From: Ferrimonas gelatinilytica
GTDB lineage: Bacteria; Pseudomonadota; Gammaproteobacteria; Enterobacterales; Shewanellaceae
Assembly (NCBI RefSeq): GCF_039544205.1
Contig: NZ_BAABLF010000012.1
Location: 25,087 to 89,086 of the forward strand
Length of the DNA: 64,000 bases
Reading direction: 5' to 3'
Shown here: piece by piece, positions 8,489-15,529 of the stretch
Layout: the number at the start of each line of letters is the position of its first letter
Numbering within the stretch: the first letter of the stretch is position 1
Made by a program: the position numbers and the translations under genes
The notes under the pieces: generated by a model
The model's input: the letters and a program-made list of their open reading frames with translations, nothing else
What the model was told of the DNA's origin: nothing
Databases searched by the model: none

Positions 8489-9449
8489 ATCCCCCGTACG
8501 CCTGCAGCCAGGCGTCAAGCTGCGCGACGCCGACAAGGTGGCGCGGATCCCGGTCAAAGTCGTGCCCAGCAACCGCGATGAGATGCTGCGCAAGCCGGAC
8601 TGGCTCAAGATCAAGCTGCCGCCGACCAGCGAGCGCATCGATGAAGTGAAGAGTGCGATGCGCAAGCATGGCCTGCACTCCGTCTGTGAGGAGGCCTCCT
8701 GCCCCAACCTGTCGGAGTGCTTCCACCACGGAACCGCCACCTTCATGATCCTCGGGGCGATCTGCACCCGCCGCTGCCCCTTCTGTGACGTGGCCCATGG
8801 CCGTCCGCTGAAGCCGGACCCCCAGGAGCCGGTCAAGCTGGCCCGCACCATCCGGGATATGAAGCTGAAGTACGTGGTGATTACCTCGGTGGACCGGGAT
8901 GACCTCCGTGACGGTGGCGCCCAGCACTTTGCCGACTGCATCCGCGAGATCCGTGCCCTCAATCCCCACATCAAGATCGAGATCCTGGTGCCGGACTTCC
9001 GCGGTCGCATCGACCGAGCGCTGGAGATCCTCAAGGATACGCCGCCGGATGTGCTCAACCACAACCTGGAAACCGCACCGCGCCTCTACCGGATGGCCCG
9101 TCCTGGCGCCAGCTACCAGTGGTCCCTGGAACTGCTGAAGAAGTTCAAGCAGCAGCACCCGGATGTGCCCACCAAGTCCGGGCTGATGATGGGGCTGGGG
9201 GAGACCAACGAGGAGATCCGCTCGGTACTGGACGACCTGCGCGCCCACGACGTGGAGATGCTGACCCTGGGGCAGTACCTGCAGCCGAGCCGCCACCACC
9301 TGCCGGTGAAGCGCTACGTGCCGCCAGCGGAGTTCGACGAGCTCAAGGCGTATGCCCATGAGATAGGCTTCGCCCACGCGGCCTGCGGCCCACTGGTTCG
9401 CTCCAGCTACCATGCGGATCTGCAGGCGCAGGGCAAGGAAGTGAAGTAG
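8481..9449 (+). CDS. lipA: Lipoyl synthase LipA (radical SAM)
   Basis: A 322-residue radical-SAM enzyme that inserts two sulfurs into protein-bound octanoyl chains. Both iron-sulfur sites are visible: the sacrificial auxiliary cluster Cys69, Cys74 and Cys80 (CEEASCPNLSEC) and the SAM cluster Cys95, Cys99 and Cys102 (CTRRCPFC). The C-terminal RSSYHAD supplies the Ser ligand typical of LipA. Overlap with lipB indicates coupled translation. A bidirectional terminator lies 15 bp after the stop. Confidence 0.98.
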   Translation: MSESPVRLQPGVKLRDADKVARIPVKVVPSNRDEMLRKPDWLKIKLPPTSERIDEVKSAMRKHGLHSVCEEASCPNLSECFHHGTATFMILGAICTRRCPFCDVAHGRPLKPDPQEPVKLARTIRDMKLKYVVITSVDRDDLRDGGAQHFADCIREIRALNPHIKIEILVPDFRGRIDRALEILKDTPPDVLNHNLETAPRLYRMARPGASYQWSLELLKKFKQQHPDVPTKSGLMMGLGETNEEIRSVLDDLRAHDVEMLTLGQYLQPSRHHLPVKRYVPPAEFDELKAYAHEIGFAHAACGPLVRSSYHADLQAQGKEVK

Positions 9450-9464
9450 CCCCTGCCCGATCAA

Positions 9465-9488
9465 GAAAGGCCCCATCTGGGGCCTTTC
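9465..9488. terminator. Bidirectional terminator between lipA and rimI
   Basis: A perfect 10-bp stem GAAAGGCCCC / GGGGCCTTTC with a four-base loop between convergent genes. A- and T-rich edges let it work on both strands. Confidence 0.8.
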
Positions 9489-9506
9489 CTGTATCTGCAG
9501 CGGGGG

Positions 9507-9965
9507 TTAATCCAGTGCCTGGGACATCAGGACCGCGTCCTCCCGCCCGGCGCCCCCCGGGTAGTAGCCTTTGCGTCGGCCATCCTCCTGAAACCCCAGT
9601 TTCCGGTAGAGCCCTACCGCCGCGGCGTTGCCGGCGCGTACCTCCAGGTAGCAGAACCGTGCGCCCCGCGCCCTGGCCGATTCCAGGCCCCGCTCCAGCA
9701 GGGCACGTCCCAAGCCGCTTCCCTGCCTCGTTGGCACAACACAGAGATTCATCAGGGTCACCTCATCGAGCACCTGCTGAAACAGGCAAAACCCCAGCGC
9801 TCCCCCATCCTCCACCAACAACACTTCACCCCAGTAGGGCGGTTGCAGCGAGGAAGCTAACGTCTCCCGACTCCAGGGGTAAGGGTGGGCGGAACGCTCC
9901 ACTTCGTAGAGTCGATCCAGCCGTTCGGGGGAGAGCCAATCGGTGCCCAGGGGGGCGAAGGTCAC
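9507..9965 (-). CDS. rimI: Ribosomal protein bS18 alanine N-acetyltransferase RimI
   Basis: A 152-residue GNAT acetyltransferase that acetylates the N-terminus of ribosomal protein S18. The GTG at 9965 overlaps the holD stop (GTGA); longer versions of the frame lie inside holD and lack family similarity. The acetyl-CoA loop QGSGLGRALL, LEVRAGNAAAVGLYRKLGF and the C-terminal YYPGGAGREDAVLM match RimI. The holD-rimI pairing is the common arrangement in gammaproteobacteria. Confidence 0.93.
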   Translation of the reverse strand: MTFAPLGTDWLSPERLDRLYEVERSAHPYPWSRETLASSLQPPYWGEVLLVEDGGALGFCLFQQVLDEVTLMNLCVVPTRQGSGLGRALLERGLESARARGARFCYLEVRAGNAAAVGLYRKLGFQEDGRRKGYYPGGAGREDAVLMSQALD

Positions 9966-10312
9966 TGCCAACGCTGTAACCCCTGCCAGAGACGCCGCTT
10001 CGCTTCGACGCTGCCACAGAGCTCCGACAGCGGCAGTGAGCGCAACTCTGTTGCGGTCGCAACCCGGTATTGATCCAGGTGCCAGCGGCGCTTGGCTCTG
10101 GCCTCGTCGGCACTGGTCACCACCACACACTGCGCAGGCTCAATCGCCAGGTAGCGCAACACGTCGCGCACCAGCGGGTGCGCAAGGGGATCTTCGGCGT
10201 CGGTCACCAACGCCAGTTCAGCCAGCGGTTGAACACGGCGGTAAGGGGTAACGCCCATCTGCTGCAGCGCAGCCACCTGGCGGGGAGAGAGGAGAGAGTC
10301 GGTCATCGCCAT
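9962..10312 (-). CDS. holD: DNA polymerase III psi subunit HolD
   Basis: A 116-residue protein matching HolD, the psi subunit that links the clamp loader (through chi) to single-strand-binding protein. Similarity is low, as is normal for this fast-evolving family, but the N-terminal LQQMGVTPYRR, the middle DPLAHPLVRDVLRYLAIEPAQ and the C-terminal EAKRRLWQGLQRW follow the psi pattern. The position immediately before rimI (four-base overlap) supports the call. An alternative start is the second Met, two codons in. Confidence 0.85.
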   Translation of the reverse strand: MAMTDSLLSPRQVAALQQMGVTPYRRVQPLAELALVTDAEDPLAHPLVRDVLRYLAIEPAQCVVVTSADEARAKRRWHLDQYRVATATELRSLPLSELCGSVEAKRRLWQGLQRWQ

Positions 10313-10426
10313 AGGGTATCACAAGGAACCCGGCGGGCGAGGCAGCCAAGGGGGAAATCCCCTAACGCGAGCCGACCTAACCCCCTGCTGCCAACGTCGG
10401 CGCGCTCTGACGACTCCGGTACCGCA

Positions 10427-11398
10427 TCAGGCGCCGTGTTGCATGATGGGCTGACTCTCGTTTGCACGGGCTGGCCCGTCGCAAAGCTGCACCGCCAACC
10501 TCTCTATCCGCTCACGCCAGGCCAACCGGTCGAGCCAGGCGTTTGGCAGGGCCGAGCGTCCATAATAGGTGCCGGCCAGTTGCCCGAAGATGGCAGCCGT
10601 CGTATCCGCGTCATCGCCGAGATTAGCCGCCAGCAGCGCGCCTTCGCGGAAGCCGTCGCTGTGCGTGAAACACCACAACGCCGCCTCCAACGACTGCACC
10701 ACGTAACCGGTGCCGAAGATCTCGCTGCGCGCCTTGTCCCGGTAATCGCCATTGGCGATGGCCTGGATCTCCGGATGCCAGTCCTGCCGCACGGCCTCCA
10801 GCTCGGGGCTGGGCCGAAACAACAGCGCTGATTTGTCCGGCCGGGTGCCGGCATTGAGCAATCGGTGCAGGAGGTAGGTCATCAACTCGCAGGCAGCGAT
10901 GGCCCGCGGCTCGGCATGGGTAGTGATGCTGCAAAGTCGCGCAGCATTCAGGGCCGTCGCCAGATCCGACCCATGATGGAACAGCGCCACCGGCGCCAGC
11001 CGCATCAGGCTGCCGTTACCGGCACTCCACTCCCCGTCGCTGCCCGCCATCGGGTTGCCGTCCGCCTCGAAGCGGTTCAGCGCCTGGGCCACGGTAGTGC
11101 CGATATCGAAACACTCGCCGGTACAGGAGTTTTCCCCTTGACGATACCAGCGCAGATAACGATGCATCTGGTCGGCGAGATCGTTGCGCCCGGTTTCCAC
11201 CAGGCTCTGAGCTAAACAGAGCGCCATGGCGGTGTCGTCGGTCCACTGGCCGGGCGCTAACCGGAAGGGCCCGCCGCCCACCAGATCCGTCAGATGCGCA
11301 TAGCTGTCCTTAGGCTGGAACTCCAAAGTGGTGCCCAGCGCATCCCCGAGCGCCAGCCCCAGCAGCGCCCCTTGTGCCTTGTCATACCGTTGTTCCAT
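10427..11398 (-). CDS. ADP-ribosylglycohydrolase (DraG/ARH family)
   Basis: A 323-residue ADP-ribosylglycohydrolase, a family of dinuclear-metal hydrolases that remove ADP-ribose from modified proteins or nucleic acids. All family motifs are present: GLALGDALGTTLEF near residues 14-27, the metal-binding WTDDTAM at about 52-58, NGSLMRLAP, THAEPRAIAAC, and LGDDADTTAAIFGQLAG at about 260-276 with the second set of metal Asp residues. The target is unknown. ATG at 11398 is preferred over the adjacent GTG at 11401, with GAGGGAA upstream. It is third in an operon with a DUF4258 and a DUF2845-like gene, not near nitrogenase genes, so a DraG role in nitrogen fixation is unlikely. Confidence 0.9.
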   Translation of the reverse strand: MEQRYDKAQGALLGLALGDALGTTLEFQPKDSYAHLTDLVGGGPFRLAPGQWTDDTAMALCLAQSLVETGRNDLADQMHRYLRWYRQGENSCTGECFDIGTTVAQALNRFEADGNPMAGSDGEWSAGNGSLMRLAPVALFHHGSDLATALNAARLCSITTHAEPRAIAACELMTYLLHRLLNAGTRPDKSALLFRPSPELEAVRQDWHPEIQAIANGDYRDKARSEIFGTGYVVQSLEAALWCFTHSDGFREGALLAANLGDDADTTAAIFGQLAGTYYGRSALPNAWLDRLAWRERIERLAVQLCDGPARANESQPIMQHGA

Positions 11399-11420
11399 CA
11401 CGATTCCCTCTCCCTTTCCA

Positions 11421-11714
11421 TTATCGCCGCACCCGGTAGATGGCCGTCACCCGCCCCCCCTGCACCTCCATGATCACCGCCTGACCGTTGCGGCGATGAA
11501 AGTGGTAGCGGCTAAGGGCGATGCCGCCCTCCGGGTACTCCAGTTGTTCAATAAAGTTCGGACGACCGCAGAGACTGAACAGTATCCCGGTGTCATCGCC
11601 CACCTTGATGAGCGAGGTGGAGCTGCAGCGGTACGCGGGTACCCGCCACTCCACGGCACAGAGCGAGGGCACCACCCACAGCCCCAGCAACGCGACTTTG
11701 CAGACGAGTTTCAT
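11421..11714 (-). CDS. Small secreted protein, DUF2845-like
   Basis: A 97-residue protein with a signal peptide (MKLVCKVALLGLWVVPSLCA, cleavage near 20). The mature part of about 77 residues resembles DUF2845: YRCSSTSLIKVGDDTGILFSLCGRP corresponds to the family's paired-Cys 'RCG..L...GD....V...CG.P' pattern. The two Cys in the mature part could form a disulfide. Function is unknown. Its ATG overlaps the stop of the DUF4258 gene (ATGA) and its stop is 22 bp before the ADP-ribosylglycohydrolase, so all three are probably co-expressed. Confidence 0.75.
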   Translation of the reverse strand: MKLVCKVALLGLWVVPSLCAVEWRVPAYRCSSTSLIKVGDDTGILFSLCGRPNFIEQLEYPEGGIALSRYHFHRRNGQAVIMEVQGGRVTAIYRVRR

Positions 11715-11971
11715 CGGCGATCCCTCCTAAAGTGTCTGTAGCGGTGCCCGACAGTCACCACCTCGCCCCCATCAAGCACCAGGTAGTGGCGTCGAAACCG
11801 TTCTGGGATCCGACTTATGCAGCGTTTCGCCCTCTGCCAGGCTCCCTTGCCAAAGAACACCACTTCACGGCCCCGATGAAAATCGGACTGCCCAAAGGCG
11901 AGCAGCAGTTCGATGGAGGCCATTGGGATGGCCCGCTGCTGCATGCGCTGGTGTGCATGGGGTGTCAACAT
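11711..11971 (-). CDS. DUF4258-type small protein, candidate toxin-like fold
   Basis: An 86-residue basic protein. The N-terminal HAHQRMQQRAI, a central basic helix and the terminal LDGGEVVTVGHRYRHFRRDRR fit DUF4258, a family proposed in comparative work to belong with small RNase-like toxin folds; toxicity here is inference. The frame stays open upstream to about 12349, but the start at 11971 has an excellent AAGGAG six bases before the ATG. It leads the three-gene operon and is divergent from the WYL regulator. Confidence 0.72.
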   Translation of the reverse strand: MLTPHAHQRMQQRAIPMASIELLLAFGQSDFHRGREVVFFGKGAWQRAKRCISRIPERFRRHYLVLDGGEVVTVGHRYRHFRRDRR

Positions 11972-12008
11972 GATGCGCTCCTTCGATTCCGTGGTGATAG
12001 ACAAAGCA

Positions 12009-12046
12009 TATGTAGCCAATGTATACATGTCATTACTGGCTACATA
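12009..12046. promoter_or_regulatory. Operator-like inverted repeat between the WYL gene and the DUF4258 operon
   Basis: Perfect 10-bp arms TATGTAGCCA (12009-12018) and TGGCTACATA (12037-12046) flank 18 bp that begin with a second perfect palindrome, ATGTATACAT (12019-12028). On the minus strand TTTATG, a 17-bp gap and TATACA could form a promoter inside the repeat, so a bound dimer would block the DUF4258 operon. The repeat ends 3 bp before the first ATG of the WYL gene, so autoregulation is also likely. Confidence 0.75.
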
Positions 12047-12049
12047 AAC

Positions 12050-12928
12050 ATGTCCACTGATCGAGCAGATATGCACAACACCGATATCAAACTGGACCTC
12101 CAACTGCGCTTTCGCCTGATTGAGATCATCGCGCAGTGGGAGGGGCGATTGACCACCAACCACCTCTGCCAGGCCTTTGGCATCGGTCGTCAGCAGGCAT
12201 CGAAGGACATCAACCACTACCTGAAGGCGTTTGCCCGGGGCGGACTCGAGTACGACCGCAGCCTGAAAGGGTACAAGCCCACCGATCAGTTTCGCCCCCA
12301 GTTTTGTCAGGGGCACGCTCATGAATACCTGCAACTGCTGGATCGACACGATGATCTTGGCGGGGTGTTGTCGTTCCTGAGCCTCAAACTGGGAGGCACC
12401 GAGGTGCTGGACGTGCCCTCACGCCATGTGGATCCACAGGTGGTCCGCACTCTGGTTCAGGCTGCCCGGGAGGGGTTGGCGGTGGAGGTGCACTACGACT
12501 CGCTCAGTTCGGTAGCGCCTGCGGATGACCCCACCCGTCTAATCCATCCACACACCCTGGTGTTCAACGGCGTTCGCTGGCATGTCCGGGCCTGGTGCGA
12601 GAAAAACCAGGCCTTCCGGGACTTCGTGATCAGCCGCTTTCGCGGCCCGGCTTCGCTGGATGACAGCCGCCCCCGGATCCGAAAAGCGGACGATCGGGAG
12701 TGGCAGCAGAGCGTGACCTGCACCTTGATCCCAAACCCGCGGCTCAGCCAGCGACAGAAGGAGGTGATCGCCAGGGACAACGGCATGGATCTGGATACCC
12801 TGTCACTGCCGCTGACTGTCCCTAAAGCGCTCCTGCCCTACTACCTAAAACGGATGGACGTGGCCCACCCCTATAATCCGCTGCTGGAGGATTTCTATCA
12901 GCAGGTGGTAGTCAAGACCCAAGCGTAG
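12050..12928 (+). CDS. WYL-domain transcriptional regulator, BrxR/CapW-like
   Basis: A 292-residue protein from the ATG at 12050; an ATG at 12071 would give 285. The layout is a winged helix-turn-helix at about 10-75 (LTTNHLCQAFGIGRQQASKDI), a WYL domain at about 140-205 and a C-terminal WCX-like part. RLIHPHTLVFNGVRWHVRAW and FRDFVISRFRG are strongly reminiscent of the BrxR/CapW class of regulators that control phage-defence operons. It is divergent from the DUF4258/ADP-ribosylglycohydrolase operon across a perfect inverted repeat. The frame's upstream extension to 11732 is antisense to the DUF4258 gene and is rejected. Confidence 0.87.
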   Translation: MSTDRADMHNTDIKLDLQLRFRLIEIIAQWEGRLTTNHLCQAFGIGRQQASKDINHYLKAFARGGLEYDRSLKGYKPTDQFRPQFCQGHAHEYLQLLDRHDDLGGVLSFLSLKLGGTEVLDVPSRHVDPQVVRTLVQAAREGLAVEVHYDSLSSVAPADDPTRLIHPHTLVFNGVRWHVRAWCEKNQAFRDFVISRFRGPASLDDSRPRIRKADDREWQQSVTCTLIPNPRLSQRQKEVIARDNGMDLDTLSLPLTVPKALLPYYLKRMDVAHPYNPLLEDFYQQVVVKTQA

Positions 12929-13234
12929 CGGCCACCCATATTGCCTCTATCCCTCCTAAACCGGGCGGGCCTCGGAAGCACAGACAAAGAACGATTTTGT
13001 CAGCTGAAACCGCCGACTAAAGCTTTCCGTTGCCGGAAGGAAGGTCCATCAGGGCAACTTGCCCGGTGTTACCAGAGACGGGGTAAAAACTGGTTTTGAG
13101 TAACAGCCGTAACCAGCTCGTTGCCGGCATCGAGCCAGGCTGTAGCAATACCACACCACCCTGCCCTTGCCGCTTTTCCAATCCACGCACTTTGCTTATA
13201 TTCGCCGCATCTTAGATATGGGGCATTGAAAATC
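12929..13234 (+). other. Intergenic region before the SYLF-like gene
   Basis: About 306 bp with no convincing gene, RNA or repeat. AT-rich sequence around 13190-13220 (TTTGCTTATATT ... TAGATA) probably holds the promoter of the downstream lipoprotein gene. Confidence 0.5.
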
Positions 13235-13813
13235 GTGCGTTTTAAAACACTTGTAGCCGTTGCGGCAACACTCGGATTAACCGCTTGCGCCACAGGGAAC
13301 ACCCCTGAAGCGAAAAAAAACAATACAGAGAAAGAGACCCAGGCGGCGCTGGCAAAAATTTATGAGCAACATCCAGCGGCCCGAACCACGGTGAATCAAT
13401 CGGTCGGCCATGTGGTTTGCACCGGCAGCAACAGCTACCTGTTCGCCCTCTCCACGGGAGGTGGCGTCTGCTTGCTGACCGACGGCGGTCACAAATCCTA
13501 CTACCGCTTCGCCACTGCCGGTGCCGGTGCCGGGATCGGCTGGAAGCAGGTGGCTTTTGTTCAGGCGTTCATGAATCGCGATGCCCTCAAGCGCTTCAAA
13601 GAAGCCGGCTATGAGGGCCAGGCGCAGGCGGAAGCCAGTGCGAAATATGAGGAGAAAGGTGACCAGGCCTCGGCCAATCAGTCCGTGGACATCAAAGGTG
13701 TAAAAACCTATCAAGTTAACCTGATGGGCGCCGCAGCACAGGCAACCGTGCAGGGTTACAAGTACTGGGAAACCGACTTCAGCGAAGACTTCATGCAAAA
13801 TGCCGAGAAGTAA
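13235..13813 (+). CDS. SYLF-like (YSC84-type) lipoprotein
   Basis: A 192-residue predicted lipoprotein: VRFKTLVAVAATLGLTAC ends in a lipobox with the acylated Cys at about residue 17. The body resembles the SYLF/YSC84 lipid-binding domain: an N-terminal helix (ALAKIYEQHPAARTTVNQSVGH), a Gly-rich strand region (STGGGVCLL), YYRFATAGAGAGIGWKQVAFVQAFMNRDALKRF and a closing strand pair. The GTG at 13235 is 11 bp after GGGG; a TTG at 13226 would add three residues but sits too close to it. No operon partner; a terminator follows. Confidence 0.68.
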   Translation: MRFKTLVAVAATLGLTACATGNTPEAKKNNTEKETQAALAKIYEQHPAARTTVNQSVGHVVCTGSNSYLFALSTGGGVCLLTDGGHKSYYRFATAGAGAGIGWKQVAFVQAFMNRDALKRFKEAGYEGQAQAEASAKYEEKGDQASANQSVDIKGVKTYQVNLMGAAAQATVQGYKYWETDFSEDFMQNAEK

Positions 13814-13864
13814 TTCCTAAGCCATGGATCCTGGACGAGTTCCAGCATCCAGAAGCCTTTTATT

Positions 13865-13887
13865 AAGCCGCTGAATAGCGGCTTTTT
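13865..13887 (+). terminator. Terminator of the SYLF-like gene
   Basis: An 8-bp perfect stem AAGCCGCT / AGCGGCTT with a GAAT loop, followed by a T-rich tail. Confidence 0.85.
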
Positions 13888-14011
13888 ATTTGACTTTAAA
13901 TCGTGGCCAGCAAGGAAGATTGGACTTTACCGGCGACGAAACAGCCTCATAGGGGAGAGAAAACACCACAGTTTTACCGCCCAAAGCGCACCATCAACGG
14001 AAAAAAGACAC

Positions 14012-14039
14012 AAAAAAGCCCGCTTATTCAGCGGGCTTT
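14012..14039 (-). terminator. Terminator of tRNA-Trp
   Basis: A 10-bp stem AAAGCCCGCT / AGCGGGCTTT with a five-base loop. The A-run at 14012-14017 gives a T-tract on the minus strand just downstream of the tRNA. Confidence 0.85.
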
Positions 14040-14050
14040 CTCGCTAGAGA

Positions 14051-14127
14051 TGGCAGGGGCAGAGGGATTCGAACCCCCAACACCCGGATTTGGAATCCGG
14101 TGCTCTACCAATTGGAGCTATGCCCCT
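14051..14127 (-). tRNA. trpT: tRNA-Trp (CCA)
   Basis: A 77-nt tRNA read on the minus strand with acceptor AGGGGCA paired to TGCCCCT, discriminator G and an encoded CCA end. The anticodon stem-loop CCGGA-TTCCAAA-TCCGG carries anticodon CCA. The T-loop GGGTTCGAATCCC is canonical. It stands alone between the SYLF-like gene and hpt. Confidence 0.97.
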
Positions 14128-14277
14128 AGCGAACGAGTGAGGATTATAAGGAAGCCGGCCTAAAGGTAAAGCGCTTTTTCCCTAAAAACATCCGACTGAG
14201 CAGATATCCAGCAACCTGGCGCCCAGTGGCGATACGGCATGCCGAGTTCGGCAAGGAGGGTTCGGTCCTGAAACCCA

Positions 14278-14304
14278 AACGGGGCGCCAGAGTGGCGCCC
14301 CGTT
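14278..14304 (-). terminator. Hairpin downstream of hpt
   Basis: An 11-bp perfect stem AACGGGGCGCC / GGCGCCCCGTT with a five-base loop, 33 bp after the hpt stop on the minus strand. The following T-tract is short. Confidence 0.65.
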
Positions 14305-14337
14305 CCGGGAGTAAAGCTCAGACCAGCTTGACGGGCT

Positions 14338-14877
14338 TTAGGCCGGAACCACCTTGGCGATGTAGGGCAGCTGACGGTAACGCTCGGCGTAATCCAGGCC
14401 GTAGCCCACCACGAACTCATCGGGGATCGCTATGCCAACGTAATCCACCGGCACATCCACGACGCGACGGGAGGGCTTATCGAGGAAGGTGACGATCTTG
14501 ATGCTGGCCGGATGGCGAGTCATCAGCAGCTCCCGGACTTTCGACAGGGTACGGCCGGTGTCGATGATGTCTTCCACCAGCATCACATGCCTGCCATGGA
14601 TGTTGTTGGCCAGATCCATCACGATCTTCACCTCGCCGGAGGATTCGGTGCCACCGCCGTAAGAGGAGGCGGTCATGAAGTCCATACGGACGTCACAGGT
14701 CAGGCGACGGGCCAGATCGGACATAAAGACTACAGAGCCCTTGAGCAGACCCACCAGCAACAGGTTGTCGACGTCGGCATAGTCACGGTTGATCACCTCT
14801 GCCAGCGCATCCAGTTTGGCATTGATCTCATCCTGAGAGATCATCTCCTCCAGGGTGTGCTTCATCAATTCAGTCAT
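14338..14877 (-). CDS. hpt: Hypoxanthine phosphoribosyltransferase
   Basis: A 179-residue purine-salvage enzyme that converts hypoxanthine and PRPP to IMP. The PRPP-binding motif VEDIIDTGRTL, the substrate loop MDFMTASSYGGG and the C-terminal PDEFVVGYGLDYAERYRQLPYI are diagnostic. I chose the ATG at 14877, giving family length (E. coli Hpt is 178) and avoiding overlap with ubiX; the frame stays open to an ATG at 14922 inside ubiX, and another ATG lies at 14865. AAGG within the ubiX end may serve as the ribosome-binding site. Confidence 0.95.
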   Translation of the reverse strand: MTELMKHTLEEMISQDEINAKLDALAEVINRDYADVDNLLLVGLLKGSVVFMSDLARRLTCDVRMDFMTASSYGGGTESSGEVKIVMDLANNIHGRHVMLVEDIIDTGRTLSKVRELLMTRHPASIKIVTFLDKPSRRVVDVPVDYVGIAIPDEFVVGYGLDYAERYRQLPYIAKVVPA

Positions 14878-14884
14878 CTGCTTT

Positions 14885-15529
14885 TCAGCCTTGGTTATGT
14901 TCAGGTTTGGAGTTTTGGCCATAGCCCCAGCGGGCCATCAGCCGATGTTCGATATTCAGGTGATCCAGGATCCGGGCGACCATGAAATCCACCAGATCCT
15001 CGATACGCTTTGGTTCGTGGTAGAACCCCGGTGACGCCGGCATGATGGTGGCTCCCATCTGGGTCAGCGTCAGCATATGCTGCAGGTGAATGGCGTTGTA
15101 GGGACTCTCCCTCGGCACCAGCAGCAGTTGGCCACGCTCCTTCAACACCACGTCCGCCGCGCGTTCAATCAGAGTATTGCTCATTCCGGTAGCCACCGCC
15201 GCCAGAGTGCCTGTTGAACAGGGACAGATCACCATGCGTCGTGGGGCCCCGGAACCGGACGCCACCGGCGAAAACCATTCCGTCTTGCCATACACCTTCA
15301 GCTGCTCCGCCCGAGCGCTGAAACGCTGGGCCAGGATCCGCTCACAAGCCTCCGGTGCTGCAGGCAGTTTCAGCCCCTCCTCCTCGGCAAACACCACCCG
15401 TGCGGCGGAGGAGATCATCAGGTGAACCCGGAGGCCGGAGTGTAACAGACACGCCAGCAGGCGCAGAGCATAGGGGGCGCCAGAGGCCCCGGTGATCGCC
15501 AAAGTGATGGCTTCATCACGCTGCGGCAT
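14885..15529 (-). CDS. ubiX: Flavin prenyltransferase UbiX
   Basis: A 214-residue enzyme that prenylates FMN to make the cofactor for the UbiD decarboxylase in ubiquinone synthesis. GASGAPYALRLL is the FMN phosphate-binding N-terminus, and GSGAPRRMVICPCSTGTLAAVATG is the conserved core. The final YHEPKRIEDLVDFMVARILDHL matches the family. The start at 15529 overlaps the end of mpl by 14 bp; the upstream part of the frame has no similarity. Confidence 0.95.
   Translation of the reverse strand: MPQRDEAITLAITGASGAPYALRLLACLLHSGLRVHLMISSAARVVFAEEEGLKLPAAPEACERILAQRFSARAEQLKVYGKTEWFSPVASGSGAPRRMVICPCSTGTLAAVATGMSNTLIERAADVVLKERGQLLLVPRESPYNAIHLQHMLTLTQMGATIMPASPGFYHEPKRIEDLVDFMVARILDHLNIEHRLMARWGYGQNSKPEHNQG

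Noticed and set aside
10427..11398. Assignment of the ADP-ribosylglycohydrolase as DraG of nitrogenase control
   Set aside because: No draT or nif genes nearby; the operon partners point elsewhere.
11732..12049. N-terminal extension of the WYL regulator
   Set aside because: The extension is antisense to the DUF4258 gene, crosses the operator and has no similarity to WYL regulators.
13903..14163. Open frame giving a GAEGFEPPTPGF-type peptide
   Set aside because: It is the reverse translation of tRNA-Trp and its terminator, a common annotation error.
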